Below, piece after piece: positions 17,917-27,226 of a stretch of DNA of 63,538 nt; within the stretch, counting starts at the first letter, position 1, and the number at the start of each line of letters is the position of its first letter. The position numbers and the translations under genes are program-made. Origin of the DNA: DATESG01 sp964480275 (lineage in GTDB: Bacteria > Bacillota_I > Bacilli_A > RFN20 > CAG-826); the NCBI GenBank assembly GCA_964480275.1, contig CAYZOC010000001.1:1-63538 (forward strand). Reading direction: 5' to 3'. The notes below the pieces were generated by a model that saw only the letters and a list, made by a program, of their open reading frames with translations, was not told the origin of the DNA and made no database searches.

Positions 17917-19341
17917 TTAGAGCAAGTTATAAAGTTTAATATATTCTTCGGCACTCTTTTTCCATGAAACATCACTTTGCATCGCGTTTACCACTAATTT
18001 TTGGTGTATTTCATCCTTATGATAGTGTTCAAGAGCATAATTAACAGTTAAACGCATCCAATATTCATCATAGTCATCAAAGCCATATCCATTTGCGACG
18101 TCAAGATTATGACCATTGAAAAGTGTGACGGTATCCTTGAGTCCACCAGTTCTTCTAACAATGGGAATTGTTCCATAGCGTAGAGCAATTAATTGCCCAA
18201 TTCCACAAGGTTCAAAAAGACTTGGCATCATAAAGAAATCGCTAGCGGCATAAATCTTGTGGGCAAGACAGTTATGATAACCAATATAGATTGCCATTTG
18301 TGCAGGAAATTCTCCTCTAAGGCGCTCAAGCGCTTGTTCAAGTCCATATTCGCCACTACCGAGGGCAATTACATTTGCCCCATGCATCAATGCTTCACGG
18401 GCTCCAGCAAGGAACAAATCAATACCTTTTTGCCAAGTAAGTCTAGAAACGATTGAAAATAGTGGGGCCTCTAAGTTTTCTAGTCCCATTTCTTTAGCAA
18501 GGGCAATCTTATTCATTTTTTTATTAGCGATGGTTTTTATCGTAAATTTTTTTTGAATAAATTGATCAGTATGGGGGTTAAATTCCTCGATATCAATGCC
18601 ATTGACAATCCCACTGAAATCATCCTTCCGCAAATTTAGCACGTCATTGAGCCCTTTTGAGCCTTCGGGAGTTAGTAACTCTTGAGCGTGAGTGGGACTG
18701 ACAGTCGTAATTTTATCGGCATATATTATTGCAGCTTTCAAACTACTAGCCCGGTCCCGAAACCGTACATTACCATTATCATAAACACTCATCGGTAGAT
18801 CATAGAAATCTTTGACAAGGTTTGCATCAAACATACCTTGAAAGGCCGGGTTATGAATCGTAAAGACAAACTTTAACTTTTTAAACAACTTATCTTTGCG
18901 ATTTTGTTCTTTAATCAGCGTTGGTAGCATCCCTGGTTGCCAATCATGAAGATGGATAATATCAAATTCTAAACTGAATTTTTCAATCATATTTCTAATC
19001 GCAATCGTGAAAAATGCAAAACGTTCGACATCATCAAAATATCCATAAATTCCTTCACGACCAAAATAATACTCATTCTCAATTAGATAATAGGTAATAC
19101 CTTGATGAACTGTTGTGTAAATCCGGGCAACTTGTTGGCGCCACCCAACGGGTACAGCGACAGTACCTACGAGTTTTTGCTCTGAAGTTTCCTCGCGTTT
19201 AATCCCATAAAGTGGTAAAACAACTGCCACTTGATGCCCGAGTTTCACTTCCTCATGACTCAAACTATAAACAACATCAGCCAGGCCACCTGTTTTTGAA
19301 AAAGGTAGAGCTTCGCTGGCTACCATTAATATTTTACTCAT
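17917..19341 (-). CDS. glgA: Glycogen synthase (ADP-glucose-dependent)
   Basis: Adds glucose from ADP-glucose to a growing alpha-1,4-glucan. The GT5 motif KTGGLADV at 16-23 binds ADP-glucose; the C-terminal GT-B half has SRLTWQKGIDL and the donor-site segment PSLFEPCGIGQLIALRYG. Length 474 is typical. AAGGAG lies 7 bases before the ATG, and the start overlaps the glgD stop as ATGA. Third gene of glgC-glgD-glgA. The branching enzyme and glycogen phosphorylase usually linked with these are not in the window. Confidence 0.96.
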   Translation of the reverse strand: MSKILMVASEALPFSKTGGLADVVYSLSHEEVKLGHQVAVVLPLYGIKREETSEQKLVGTVAVPVGWRQQVARIYTTVHQGITYYLIENEYYFGREGIYGYFDDVERFAFFTIAIRNMIEKFSLEFDIIHLHDWQPGMLPTLIKEQNRKDKLFKKLKFVFTIHNPAFQGMFDANLVKDFYDLPMSVYDNGNVRFRDRASSLKAAIIYADKITTVSPTHAQELLTPEGSKGLNDVLNLRKDDFSGIVNGIDIEEFNPHTDQFIQKKFTIKTIANKKMNKIALAKEMGLENLEAPLFSIVSRLTWQKGIDLFLAGAREALMHGANVIALGSGEYGLEQALERLRGEFPAQMAIYIGYHNCLAHKIYAASDFFMMPSLFEPCGIGQLIALRYGTIPIVRRTGGLKDTVTLFNGHNLDVANGYGFDDYDEYWMRLTVNYALEHYHKDEIHQKLVVNAMQSDVSWKKSAEEYIKLYNLL

Positions 19342-20456
19342 ACTTCATCTCCTTGTAATATGTATGAAATCTCATTTTCACGTCCACATATTTCTTCAAC
19401 CCGTGTAACCTTGGCATCCTTATCGACAATAGTGTAGCGGATCTTTTTGTTGCGCCCAATCACACTATTAGTAAAGATGATTGAATTTTCCACACTAGCG
19501 CCACTATCAACGTGCACACCACGCGATAATATTGAATTATGCACGCGCCCTTCAACAAGTGAGCCATTGGCAATAAATGAATGAGTAACATCAGCTCCAC
19601 TACCATACTTAGCCGGTGGTGTATCATGTGTGACGGTATAAATCGGCCAGTCTGGACGGAATAGTTGCCGTCTAACTTTAATGTCTAAAAGTTCAAAACT
19701 ATAATCAAAATAGTGTTGCAAACTATCAAAACAGCGTAAATAGCCATTGTATTCATAGGTATGAACAACCATCCCGCTACCAATCTTAAACGCTAAGAGA
19801 TCATCTAATTGAAAGAAGGGTGAAATACTTTTAGCTTCTTCAAGAAGTTGCGCAAATGTTTGCCGATTAATCACAAACGTTTCCATCGAAATATTTGCCT
19901 CGTTGATCGCCCCTTTATTACGCCCGACATTAATAACACATTGTTGATAGTTGAGAGTGAGAACATCACGATCAATAAAGTCAGTTTTGGCATTATCAAC
20001 AGCCTTATAGACCATCGTCACTTCCGCTTTATTACGTAAATGTTCACTAATTATTGGTCGGAAATCAATCGGAGCAATAAAATGTGATGGTGCAATAACG
20101 ATAATATCAGCATCACTTTGGTTGATAATCCACCGATTCATTGATAGATTTGCAATGTCAGTATTATAACCACTCCCACGTTTTACGCCATGCTCATTAT
20201 AAGCAATTACTTCAAAACCAATTTTGGTATTAACACTCCATGTATTACGCGAACCCATATGTTTTAGAATTGAGCGCGGATGTTGATTGACAAGTAATCC
20301 AACACGATCAATGCCGCTATTTGTAAAGTTGGATAACATGATATCCATAAAAGCATAGCGACCAAGAAAACTTGTCGAAGCAATCGTCCTTCGACTTGTC
20401 AAAGGTCCTAGTTCTGGTGATTGATGAAGATTAAGAAATCCTAATACTTTTGCCAT
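19338..20456 (-). CDS. glgD: GlgD, regulatory or non-catalytic subunit of ADP-glucose pyrophosphorylase
   Basis: GlgD is the Bacilli-specific partner of GlgC. The nucleotidyltransferase fold is recognisable, but the GGxGxRL nucleotide loop seen in GlgC is replaced by LNLHQSPELGPLTSRR, the usual sign of a GlgD with little activity of its own. A left-handed beta-helix follows in the C-terminal third, with short hexapeptide-like repeats such as GSLVEGRVHNSIL. It is 372 residues, the same as GlgC. GGAGG before the ATG is strong, and the gap to glgC is only 8 bases. Confidence 0.94.
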   Translation of the reverse strand: MAKVLGFLNLHQSPELGPLTSRRTIASTSFLGRYAFMDIMLSNFTNSGIDRVGLLVNQHPRSILKHMGSRNTWSVNTKIGFEVIAYNEHGVKRGSGYNTDIANLSMNRWIINQSDADIIVIAPSHFIAPIDFRPIISEHLRNKAEVTMVYKAVDNAKTDFIDRDVLTLNYQQCVINVGRNKGAINEANISMETFVINRQTFAQLLEEAKSISPFFQLDDLLAFKIGSGMVVHTYEYNGYLRCFDSLQHYFDYSFELLDIKVRRQLFRPDWPIYTVTHDTPPAKYGSGADVTHSFIANGSLVEGRVHNSILSRGVHVDSGASVENSIIFTNSVIGRNKKIRYTIVDKDAKVTRVEEICGRENEISYILQGDEV

Positions 20457-20464
20457 ACTTCCTC

Positions 20465-21583
20465 CTACTTGTGAACAAGAACAATTTCATCGCTATTTTC
20501 GTTGATAATTCGCCCTTCTTCGACGACAACATCATTTGCAACAATTGCGTTGTACACTTTTGCTCCTTTTTTAATAATTGCCCCAGGTAAAAGTACGGAG
20601 TTAATCACCTCAGTATATTTTTCAACAAGAACTTCGTTACTAATAAGGCTATGATAAACTTTTCCTAAAATATTAGCGCCTTGATTTATCACCGAATTTT
20701 TGACATCAGCATGTTTACCAACATATTGGGGGACACTATGAGTATCCTCACCATAAATCCGGCCGTGGCGAGTAAAGTCAAACATCTCATCATCATCCAT
20801 ATGATCGATTAAGTCCATGTTGGCTTCCCACAAACTTCTGATTGTCCCAACATCCTTCCAATAAGAATTAAAGCGATAGGCAAAAGCCCGTCGTTTTTTT
20901 TCCAAAAACTTAGGAATTATGTTTTTACCAAAATCATGTTCGCTTGTTTCATCTTTGCTGTCTTTGACTAGTAATTGTTTGAGCATTTTATATTTAAAAA
21001 TATAAATTCCCATACTAGCAAGTGTCGATTTTGGTAGTTTTGGTTTCTCTTCAAATTCCCTAATCCGATCATTTTTATCAACACTCATAATTCCAAAACG
21101 TTTTGCTTCTTCGTATGTAACATTCAACACGGCAATTGTTACATCGGCTTTTTTTGTTTTGTGAACTTCAAACATTGCCTGATAATCCATTTGATATATA
21201 TGATCGCCCGAGAGGATTAGAACATGCTCAGGATTATGGGCGTCAAGAAACTGGATATTTTGAAAAATCGCATCAGCCGTGCCCCGAAACCAATAGTAAC
21301 CTTCCTCTGTTTGCCGCGGTGGGAGGACAACCGCATGACTACCGACGCCATTAAGTCCCCACTTTTCACCATTACCAATGTAAGTTGAAAGATTAATCGA
21401 TTCGTATTGTGTGACAACGCCGACAGTGTTGATGCCACTATTTGCGCAGTTTGAAAGCGGAAAATCAATTATTTTATATTTTCCACCGAAGCTAACAGCT
21501 GGCTTTGCATCTTTACTGGTCAATTGGTAAAGACGGGTTCCTTTACCGCCAGCAAGAATCATTGCAATGAGTTCTTTGCCCAT
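20465..21583 (-). CDS. glgC: Glucose-1-phosphate adenylyltransferase
   Basis: Makes ADP-glucose from glucose-1-phosphate and ATP, the committed step of glycogen synthesis. The nucleotide loop LAGGKGTRL is near 9-17, followed by KPAVSFGGKYKIIDFPLSN, and the metal- and sugar-binding segments VLILSGDHIYQMDY and FEEKPKLPKS are intact. The C-terminal part has beta-helix repeats. Length 372 is the Bacilli form. GAGGAGG precedes the ATG. First gene of the unit; an inverted repeat at 21607-21621 may be its operator. Confidence 0.96.
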   Translation of the reverse strand: MGKELIAMILAGGKGTRLYQLTSKDAKPAVSFGGKYKIIDFPLSNCANSGINTVGVVTQYESINLSTYIGNGEKWGLNGVGSHAVVLPPRQTEEGYYWFRGTADAIFQNIQFLDAHNPEHVLILSGDHIYQMDYQAMFEVHKTKKADVTIAVLNVTYEEAKRFGIMSVDKNDRIREFEEKPKLPKSTLASMGIYIFKYKMLKQLLVKDSKDETSEHDFGKNIIPKFLEKKRRAFAYRFNSYWKDVGTIRSLWEANMDLIDHMDDDEMFDFTRHGRIYGEDTHSVPQYVGKHADVKNSVINQGANILGKVYHSLISNEVLVEKYTEVINSVLLPGAIIKKGAKVYNAIVANDVVVEEGRIINENSDEIVLVHK

Positions 21584-21606
21584 GTTTTCCTCCTCAGGAT
21601 GATGCT

Positions 21607-21621
21607 ATGTAATCGTTACAT
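21607..21621. promoter_or_regulatory. Inverted repeat in the glgC promoter region, possible operator
   Basis: ATGTAA TCG TTACAT has perfect 6-base arms around 3 bases. It resembles a cre or LacI-family operator but is one base shorter than the cre consensus. A possible -10 (TAAAAT, complement of 21626-21631) lies just upstream on the minus strand, which would put the repeat over the transcription start of glgCDA. Confidence 0.5.
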
Positions 21622-21642
21622 GTTAATTTTATCATTAAGAGT

Positions 21643-21665
21643 AAAAAAAGACCATAATGGTCTTT
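21643..21665 (-). terminator. Terminator after jetC
   Basis: AAAGACCAT and ATGGTCTTT are perfectly complementary across one base, and on the minus strand seven T follow the hairpin (counting from the arm). It separates the JetABC operon from glgCDA. Confidence 0.82.
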
Positions 21666-21671
21666 CTTTAT

Positions 21672-24600
21672 TTACGAGACAGTAATACTTTCTTCTTTGG
21701 CGTAAAGCTGGACATGTGAGGCGTTACGACCACGAAGAACTACGAGTGTTTCATCAACAAGTTCGCTTATATCGGCGACTTTGTCGCTCGGCGCGCTAAG
21801 AATTGCTTGGAGCCCAAACTTTCGTAAAAGTTTAATTGATTCCTTGATCCGTCCCCCATCCATTTTTGAAAATGCCTCATCAAAAATAATTATACGAGCA
21901 CTATTGGCCAATTCACCACTTTCATGAACACGATAGAGTTGGGCAAAACTAGCAAGGACGCTAATGTAGAATGGTGTTTGTGTTTCACCACCCGACTTCT
22001 TCTTGAGCATTTTCGAAAGTCGTTGCTCATTACCACCCTTGTCTTTAACAATTAGGTCAAAATCAAGGTAGTTACGATAATCTGTAAACTTATCGACATT
22101 AGCTAGAACTTGTGCGTTTTTATCTCCTTCACCCGCAAGAACAATTTGGGCGAATAGATTTTTCATCACTTCATCATATTTTTGTAAAAATTCACTATCA
22201 TCTTCACCGACCTTTAAGAGTAAATCATCTTTAATCATGTCATAATATGGACGATAAACATTACTTGGACGAACAGTAAAACGGTAAGAGTCATTACCAA
22301 AAGTCGAAGCGCTTAGAGCATGATTCAAGTCTTCAATTTGATCTTCAACTGTTTCAATCGCACTTCTCAACTTACTAATAAAGTCATTTTTAAATTGTTT
22401 GACTGCTTTTTGATATGCGTCATGAATTTTTTGCTCATAAGCAGGAAGTTTAACTTCTCTCATCTCATTTAATTCGTCATCATATATATCATTATCTTGG
22501 TTGTTGGTATCATAACTAAGACGATAATCAAGCACATACTCTTTTCTTAATTTATTAAGTTGCGTGAATATGTTATTAACTAGATATTGGGCATGGCCAA
22601 ACTTGACGCGATAATCAGTATTAATATCAAGTGGAGTTTTACCTTCATCAATAAGTTTTTTGAAATGTGGTTCCGCCTCTTCGTCAACAAAGAAAACGTC
22701 AAATCCTTGAGAAAGTTTTTGTTCTCTTTCTTTAACGATTTGTTGGGCTTCAGGAATTCGATCACGGTTGAGACTATCAATAGTAGTTTTTAATTTGCCT
22801 TTTTCTTCAAATAAGCTAGACCTTTCAACTTCCAAACCTTTAATATCTTCTTCAACTAGAAGAATACGTTTTTGCAGTCCTTCAAGTTGTGAAAGATCAT
22901 GTTTCTTTAATTCGCCTTGGACGTATTCAAGTGTTGTTTTTAACGGGGCAAGATCACGAAGACCAACGATTAAATTATTAGTATTTGTAATCTCGTTAGA
23001 ATTTATAATTTCGAGCCGGTTAGCACTACTTGCCACTTCAAATAGACGTTTATACACTTGTAGGCGTTTATTATAGAAAGCAATTTCTTGCTTTTTTTGA
23101 TTGATTACTGCCTGCTCGACTTCACGGCCAAAGAAGCTAGGCGTATATAGACGTGGATGAAGTTTACCAAGTGAAAAACTACGGTAAATATCACATTCCG
23201 CTGTAATACCATTACCGGAGTTGCGTGCTTCTTGTGGCGTCTTACACTTTTGGAGCCGACCGACAAGAAAATTAGCATAAGCTTCAGCACCAACATGATC
23301 TGTGGCAATTTCTTCGGCTAATGAGTTTTTATCACAGCGGTAATTGCGTTCAATCAACCGATCTTGATCAACAAGCGTCGTTCCATAGTAGCGGTATTCA
23401 CCTAAGAGATTTTTCAAAATATCATAGGCTTCAAGGTAATATTCACCTTCGACAAACATATTAAAGCGTTGATTGCTCATGATTCCTTCAATTGCGTTCC
23501 GCCACTTTTGATCTTTAACATCAATTAAATCGGCAAAGAAATCGACTTTAACGGTACGGCCATGACGATTTGAAAGAACGTTTTGCAGTTCAGTCCTTAT
23601 TTGCACAAGTGATCGTTCATAGGGTTTACCACCATTTTGCAAATCAATTTCCTGTTGTCGTAGTAGGGCTTGTTCATGATCAGCACTTTGAATAATACGT
23701 GTGAGAGTGACACTAAATACGCTAAGTCTTTGCTTGAAAAGGCTAAGTTTTTCCCGCCATTTTTCTAAATCTTCGCTGTTGATTGATTTAATATCATTGA
23801 GTTTAGTATCACGAAGTTCTAATGATTTTTCTAAAACTTCGTAGGCAATTTTATTTAAGTCTTTAAATTCCTGGTCAATATCTTGGAAATAGACATCATC
23901 AATTTCATCAAATAACGAAGTAATTGTTTGACTTGCTTGAATGTAGTCCTCTAAATATCCTTCAAGATTAGAGACCAATTGCATTTCCGTTTGTTGCAAA
24001 AGGGCAATCTTCTCTTTTGTCGTTGCTTCTTGCTCTCTTAATTCATCAGTGATCCGATAAGTGTCACTACTAGCGCTATCTTGAATAAGGCGCATTTTTC
24101 GCCGATTCAATTCCGCAATATTAGCTTCAACTTCGCTGAGATCGACTTCGATTTCCAATAGACGATCTTTAGCTTTTTTTATTTGTGAATAATAAGAATC
24201 TAATCTATTTTTATCGTTTTGATAGGTTGCCTTTTCGATAATATATTCAAATAAGCGCATGTTGTTACGATGATCATCATACATTTTATAGGTGCGATTA
24301 ATTTCTTCAAGTCGTTCAACTCTTCTTTTCATCACTAGCGCTTCTTCTTCAAGCTTTTTATATTGCAATATATTATCTTGCATGGGAACAATATCAATGT
24401 TTTTTTGTGGATCACAAACATATTCTGTAATGAAGGTTGTAATATCAGTAATTGGGGTAAAACTTACTGCTTTTTTAAAGAGCGAAAAATACTTATCTTT
24501 GAGTCCGCCAAATTCGCGTTTTAATGTTTCTTGATATTGGCGGTTGCTATCGAAAAATTTAAACTTGTCTGGATAATTTTCACTAAAAAATTGATTGAGT

Positions 24601-25049
24601 GCCCGATATTCCATCGGAACCTTATCGACAATAAATTCATTGTTTGGAATCGCGTCTTTTAAATGGAAAAAGCGGTGTTCTTCACTACCATCATCAAATA
24701 CATCAAACACACAGCCTAGCGTAAAACTATCTTGATGGATATCATCAAAGAACTCAAGAGCGATGTAACTTGTAAAGCGGCCATTACGCAAGTAATTAAA
24801 GCCCCCGTCAAGCGTATCACCAAGTTCGCCCCGAAGATAACCCTTCAAGGTTCGATTTGATTTGTCCATTGCCGCTTTATTAAAAAAGCGCCCAGTCGTA
24901 TCACCTAAAAGGATTAATTGTAAGGCATCGATTAAGGTCGATTTACCACTAGCGTTAAGCCCCGTTAAAAAGACAATTGGTTCAATATTTATTGTCTCAT
25001 TCCAAAAATAATGCCAATTAATAATCTTAACTTTTTTTAGTGTTCTCAT
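21672..25049 (-). CDS. jetC: SMC-like condensin ATPase, Wadjet JetC / MukB-type
   Basis: Large SMC-type ATPase. Walker A GLNASGKST is at 30-38, the ABC signature SGGETQ near 1019-1024 and Walker B IIIFDEAF near 1055, so the head is intact. Two long charged coiled-coil arms (about 220-430 and 680-900) flank a hinge-like globular region at about 490-660. Length 1125 matches JetC. In full Wadjet systems JetABC extrudes plasmid loops and JetD cuts them. The gene overlaps jetB by ATGA and has GAGGGGG before its start. No jetD follows: after a terminator comes glgC. Alternative names are MksB or a MukB-like protein. Confidence 0.88.
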   Translation of the reverse strand: MRTLKKVKIINWHYFWNETINIEPIVFLTGLNASGKSTLIDALQLILLGDTTGRFFNKAAMDKSNRTLKGYLRGELGDTLDGGFNYLRNGRFTSYIALEFFDDIHQDSFTLGCVFDVFDDGSEEHRFFHLKDAIPNNEFIVDKVPMEYRALNQFFSENYPDKFKFFDSNRQYQETLKREFGGLKDKYFSLFKKAVSFTPITDITTFITEYVCDPQKNIDIVPMQDNILQYKKLEEEALVMKRRVERLEEINRTYKMYDDHRNNMRLFEYIIEKATYQNDKNRLDSYYSQIKKAKDRLLEIEVDLSEVEANIAELNRRKMRLIQDSASSDTYRITDELREQEATTKEKIALLQQTEMQLVSNLEGYLEDYIQASQTITSLFDEIDDVYFQDIDQEFKDLNKIAYEVLEKSLELRDTKLNDIKSINSEDLEKWREKLSLFKQRLSVFSVTLTRIIQSADHEQALLRQQEIDLQNGGKPYERSLVQIRTELQNVLSNRHGRTVKVDFFADLIDVKDQKWRNAIEGIMSNQRFNMFVEGEYYLEAYDILKNLLGEYRYYGTTLVDQDRLIERNYRCDKNSLAEEIATDHVGAEAYANFLVGRLQKCKTPQEARNSGNGITAECDIYRSFSLGKLHPRLYTPSFFGREVEQAVINQKKQEIAFYNKRLQVYKRLFEVASSANRLEIINSNEITNTNNLIVGLRDLAPLKTTLEYVQGELKKHDLSQLEGLQKRILLVEEDIKGLEVERSSLFEEKGKLKTTIDSLNRDRIPEAQQIVKEREQKLSQGFDVFFVDEEAEPHFKKLIDEGKTPLDINTDYRVKFGHAQYLVNNIFTQLNKLRKEYVLDYRLSYDTNNQDNDIYDDELNEMREVKLPAYEQKIHDAYQKAVKQFKNDFISKLRSAIETVEDQIEDLNHALSASTFGNDSYRFTVRPSNVYRPYYDMIKDDLLLKVGEDDSEFLQKYDEVMKNLFAQIVLAGEGDKNAQVLANVDKFTDYRNYLDFDLIVKDKGGNEQRLSKMLKKKSGGETQTPFYISVLASFAQLYRVHESGELANSARIIIFDEAFSKMDGGRIKESIKLLRKFGLQAILSAPSDKVADISELVDETLVVLRGRNASHVQLYAKEESITVS

Positions 25050-25687
25050 TCTTCATCCCCCTCAACCGCACTAAGGCTAGTGCCATTTAGCTTATCGAGC
25101 GCTTCGCTTATCGCGACGATTTTTTGTTGATCAACTGCGTACAAAATCGAAGGGAGTAAATAAAATGTCGCATTACCTTCATCATAGTTGCCACTTACTT
25201 TTGCAATAATGTTATGGTCAGCTAATATTTTAAGCGCGCGGCCAACAAGACGACCATTAATTTTACGATTAGGTAGACTTATACCCCGGTCATACATAAG
25301 CTTCAAAACTGAAGTGGTCGTAAGATAAACCGACTCGCTAGATTGACTGGATTCACTTTTCTCGTTTTCATAAATAAGGCGGAGCACAAATAAAATTAGT
25401 GAAACTTCGCGGTCAAACCTGATGCGATTATCTTCAAATTCATTAATAATATAGAAAACTCCGGCTAACAGGTCTTTTTCTAACCTCCATCCACTGTAGG
25501 ATAAGTAGGATTCCATCACATCAAAATGCCGTTCGATAAAACGGAAATCACTATTAATTTTAATTGTCTTCTCCCGGCGATCAAAATAGTCACGGACACA
25601 AAATGAACTCAGGAGTAAACTATTAATAACGCGAGCAAATTGATCTTGATCAGCCCGTGATAGTTTTAAAATATTTTCTTCAAACAT
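25046..25687 (-). CDS. jetB: MukE-like condensin subunit, JetB (DUF4194 type)
   Basis: Small winged-helix subunit that bridges the kleisin and the SMC head. The 213-residue protein is mostly helical; LILFVLRLIYENEK (about 103-116) and a C-terminal winged-helix-like stretch with RALKILADHNIIAKVSG are the recognisable parts. Length and position between jetA and jetC are those of JetB. Its ATG overlaps the jetA stop by one base (TAATG) and its own stop overlaps jetC, so the three are translated as a coupled set, presumably to fix stoichiometry. Confidence 0.82.
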   Translation of the reverse strand: MFEENILKLSRADQDQFARVINSLLLSSFCVRDYFDRREKTIKINSDFRFIERHFDVMESYLSYSGWRLEKDLLAGVFYIINEFEDNRIRFDREVSLILFVLRLIYENEKSESSQSSESVYLTTTSVLKLMYDRGISLPNRKINGRLVGRALKILADHNIIAKVSGNYDEGNATFYLLPSILYAVDQQKIVAISEALDKLNGTSLSAVEGDEE

Positions 25688-27114
25688 TATGCTTCTAATT
25701 CCTTTCTTTTAAAGATTAGTTTTGGTAGTCGGTAACCATAATTAACTATGTGGCCCGGCATTGTTTCAATTTCATAAAAACATTTTTCGTCGTTAGTCTT
25801 GATGGCTGCAAGAATTAGAAGAATAAAGGCATCAAAATCAGGAAGTGGGATATCTTCAATTTTTAATTCATGATCATTAGCAAATGCCATTTCCATAAAA
25901 TCAAACACCCGCTTATCAGTAAATATATTACGCGCTTGATCAAGAAATCCTTCCATCAATTTTTCTCCAAGATCATCATAATCGTAAACCTCGAGTGGTT
26001 CTCCTTCTAATTTGTACTTACGCAAAACAGGAAGTGTAATTGAATCAGGGGTAATATAACCCTGATGAGACATGTTGATTGCTTCACGGAAACCATTAAA
26101 AAGTGGCCTCATGTTATCATCTTTTTGCATCATTTCTCCATAATGCTTAAAGATATTATCAAGATGTCCTTTAATCGTTTTATCACTATTATTAAGATAT
26201 AAAATTTTACTAGCGCTGGCCTTTGTGTATTCTTGATGTTTGCCATCAATTTGTTCGATCATTTCGTCAAGCGTTTCATACATATCACAAATATAATTTA
26301 TCTTTGTAATAATATCTTTCTCGGCCTCAACTTTATTCATACTTCGTGTCCACATAACCGATTGCATAACTAGTTGACTTCTAATTTCTTGATCATGGAG
26401 CCAATTTTGCAAAATTGTAATAATCGGACGTTTGAATTTTGCGACACTATCAAAGGTTTTTAAAGGATGATAGTAGCGGTCACTAACACGAGCCTTATAC
26501 TGATCAAAATAATCAGCAAGAATTGAGTTAGTCGAAAAAACACGGCCTAAACGATTTTGAAAAATTCTAATACTATGGCCAAGAGTTATTAATTCAGTCT
26601 TTAGTTTACGTGTTGATTCATAGGCACGAATTAGTGTTGCATACAAAAATTCATCACGTTCTTCATCTTCGCCCTTTAACTCGGTATACGTGGCGTGGAC
26701 CAGCGAAACATATTCGCCACTATCGTCACTAGTTAATTCATCAAGAAGGGTTAAAAAAGAAATTGTGTAACTAGGAAGAGCTAAATGCTCGTCAAAAGTA
26801 CCGGTGTCCATTTCAATATCGATCCACCCGCATTCTTCTAAGCGCCGAACAACGAACGCCGCTTTAGATGGAAGATCGTCACTTATAAAGTCATCACTTT
26901 CATCCTCAAGGTCTTGTTCTTCCTTTAAATCCAAATTTAAAAGGATGTCGCGATATTTATCACGAAGGGTGCGGATAAAGTCACTTTTTTTAATACTCAA
27001 TTCATCTGTTTGTAAAGAATGATAAAGAACCAATAAGGCTTCAGCATATATGTCTTTATTTTTACTGGCAAGAATTGAAAAGAAATTGTCAGGTAAAATT
27101 GTAAATAAACGCAA
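25687..27114 (-). CDS. jetA: Kleisin-like condensin subunit, JetA (MukF-like, DUF5716 type)
   Basis: Kleisin-type subunit linking the SMC heads. The 475-residue, strongly helical protein begins RLFTILPDNFFSILASKNK and contains the segment RRLEECGWIDIEMD, with which JetA proteins close the N-terminal winged helix, followed by long helices and a C-terminal domain ending YGYRLPKLIFKRKE. The start is a TTG at 27114, because AGGAG at 27123-27127 is spaced for it and no ATG is available. A rare start codon may keep the level of the complex low. First gene of jetABC; divergent from the leaderless gene at 27227. Confidence 0.86.
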   Translation of the reverse strand: MRLFTILPDNFFSILASKNKDIYAEALLVLYHSLQTDELSIKKSDFIRTLRDKYRDILLNLDLKEEQDLEDESDDFISDDLPSKAAFVVRRLEECGWIDIEMDTGTFDEHLALPSYTISFLTLLDELTSDDSGEYVSLVHATYTELKGEDEERDEFLYATLIRAYESTRKLKTELITLGHSIRIFQNRLGRVFSTNSILADYFDQYKARVSDRYYHPLKTFDSVAKFKRPIITILQNWLHDQEIRSQLVMQSVMWTRSMNKVEAEKDIITKINYICDMYETLDEMIEQIDGKHQEYTKASASKILYLNNSDKTIKGHLDNIFKHYGEMMQKDDNMRPLFNGFREAINMSHQGYITPDSITLPVLRKYKLEGEPLEVYDYDDLGEKLMEGFLDQARNIFTDKRVFDFMEMAFANDHELKIEDIPLPDFDAFILLILAAIKTNDEKCFYEIETMPGHIVNYGYRLPKLIFKRKELEA

Positions 27115-27205
27115 AATAAAATCTCCTATTTCAATAACTTTATATTAACATATAAATAGCGATAATTGAATGCTTAAAACTAAGTTTTTCACTAGTTTTT
27201 TTACT

Positions 27206-27220
27206 TTAATTTGCTATAAT
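27206..27220 (+). promoter_or_regulatory. Extended -10 promoter, predicted leaderless start
   Basis: TGCTATAAT (27212-27220) is an extended -10 element with a perfect TATAAT. Exactly six bases separate it from the ATG at 27227, so the first transcribed base should be the A of the start codon. No clear -35 is present at normal spacing. Confidence 0.7.
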
Positions 27221-27226
27221 CACTTC

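Noticed and set aside
22768..23076. 102-codon plus-strand frame inside jetC
   Set aside because: Low-complexity Ser-rich translation typical of an antisense shadow, with no ribosome binding site.
21584..27226. A jetD gene hidden next to jetABC
   Set aside because: Both flanks were read: a terminator plus glgC on one side, a short membrane-protein gene and rpmB on the other. No frame of about 400 codons with nuclease character is present.
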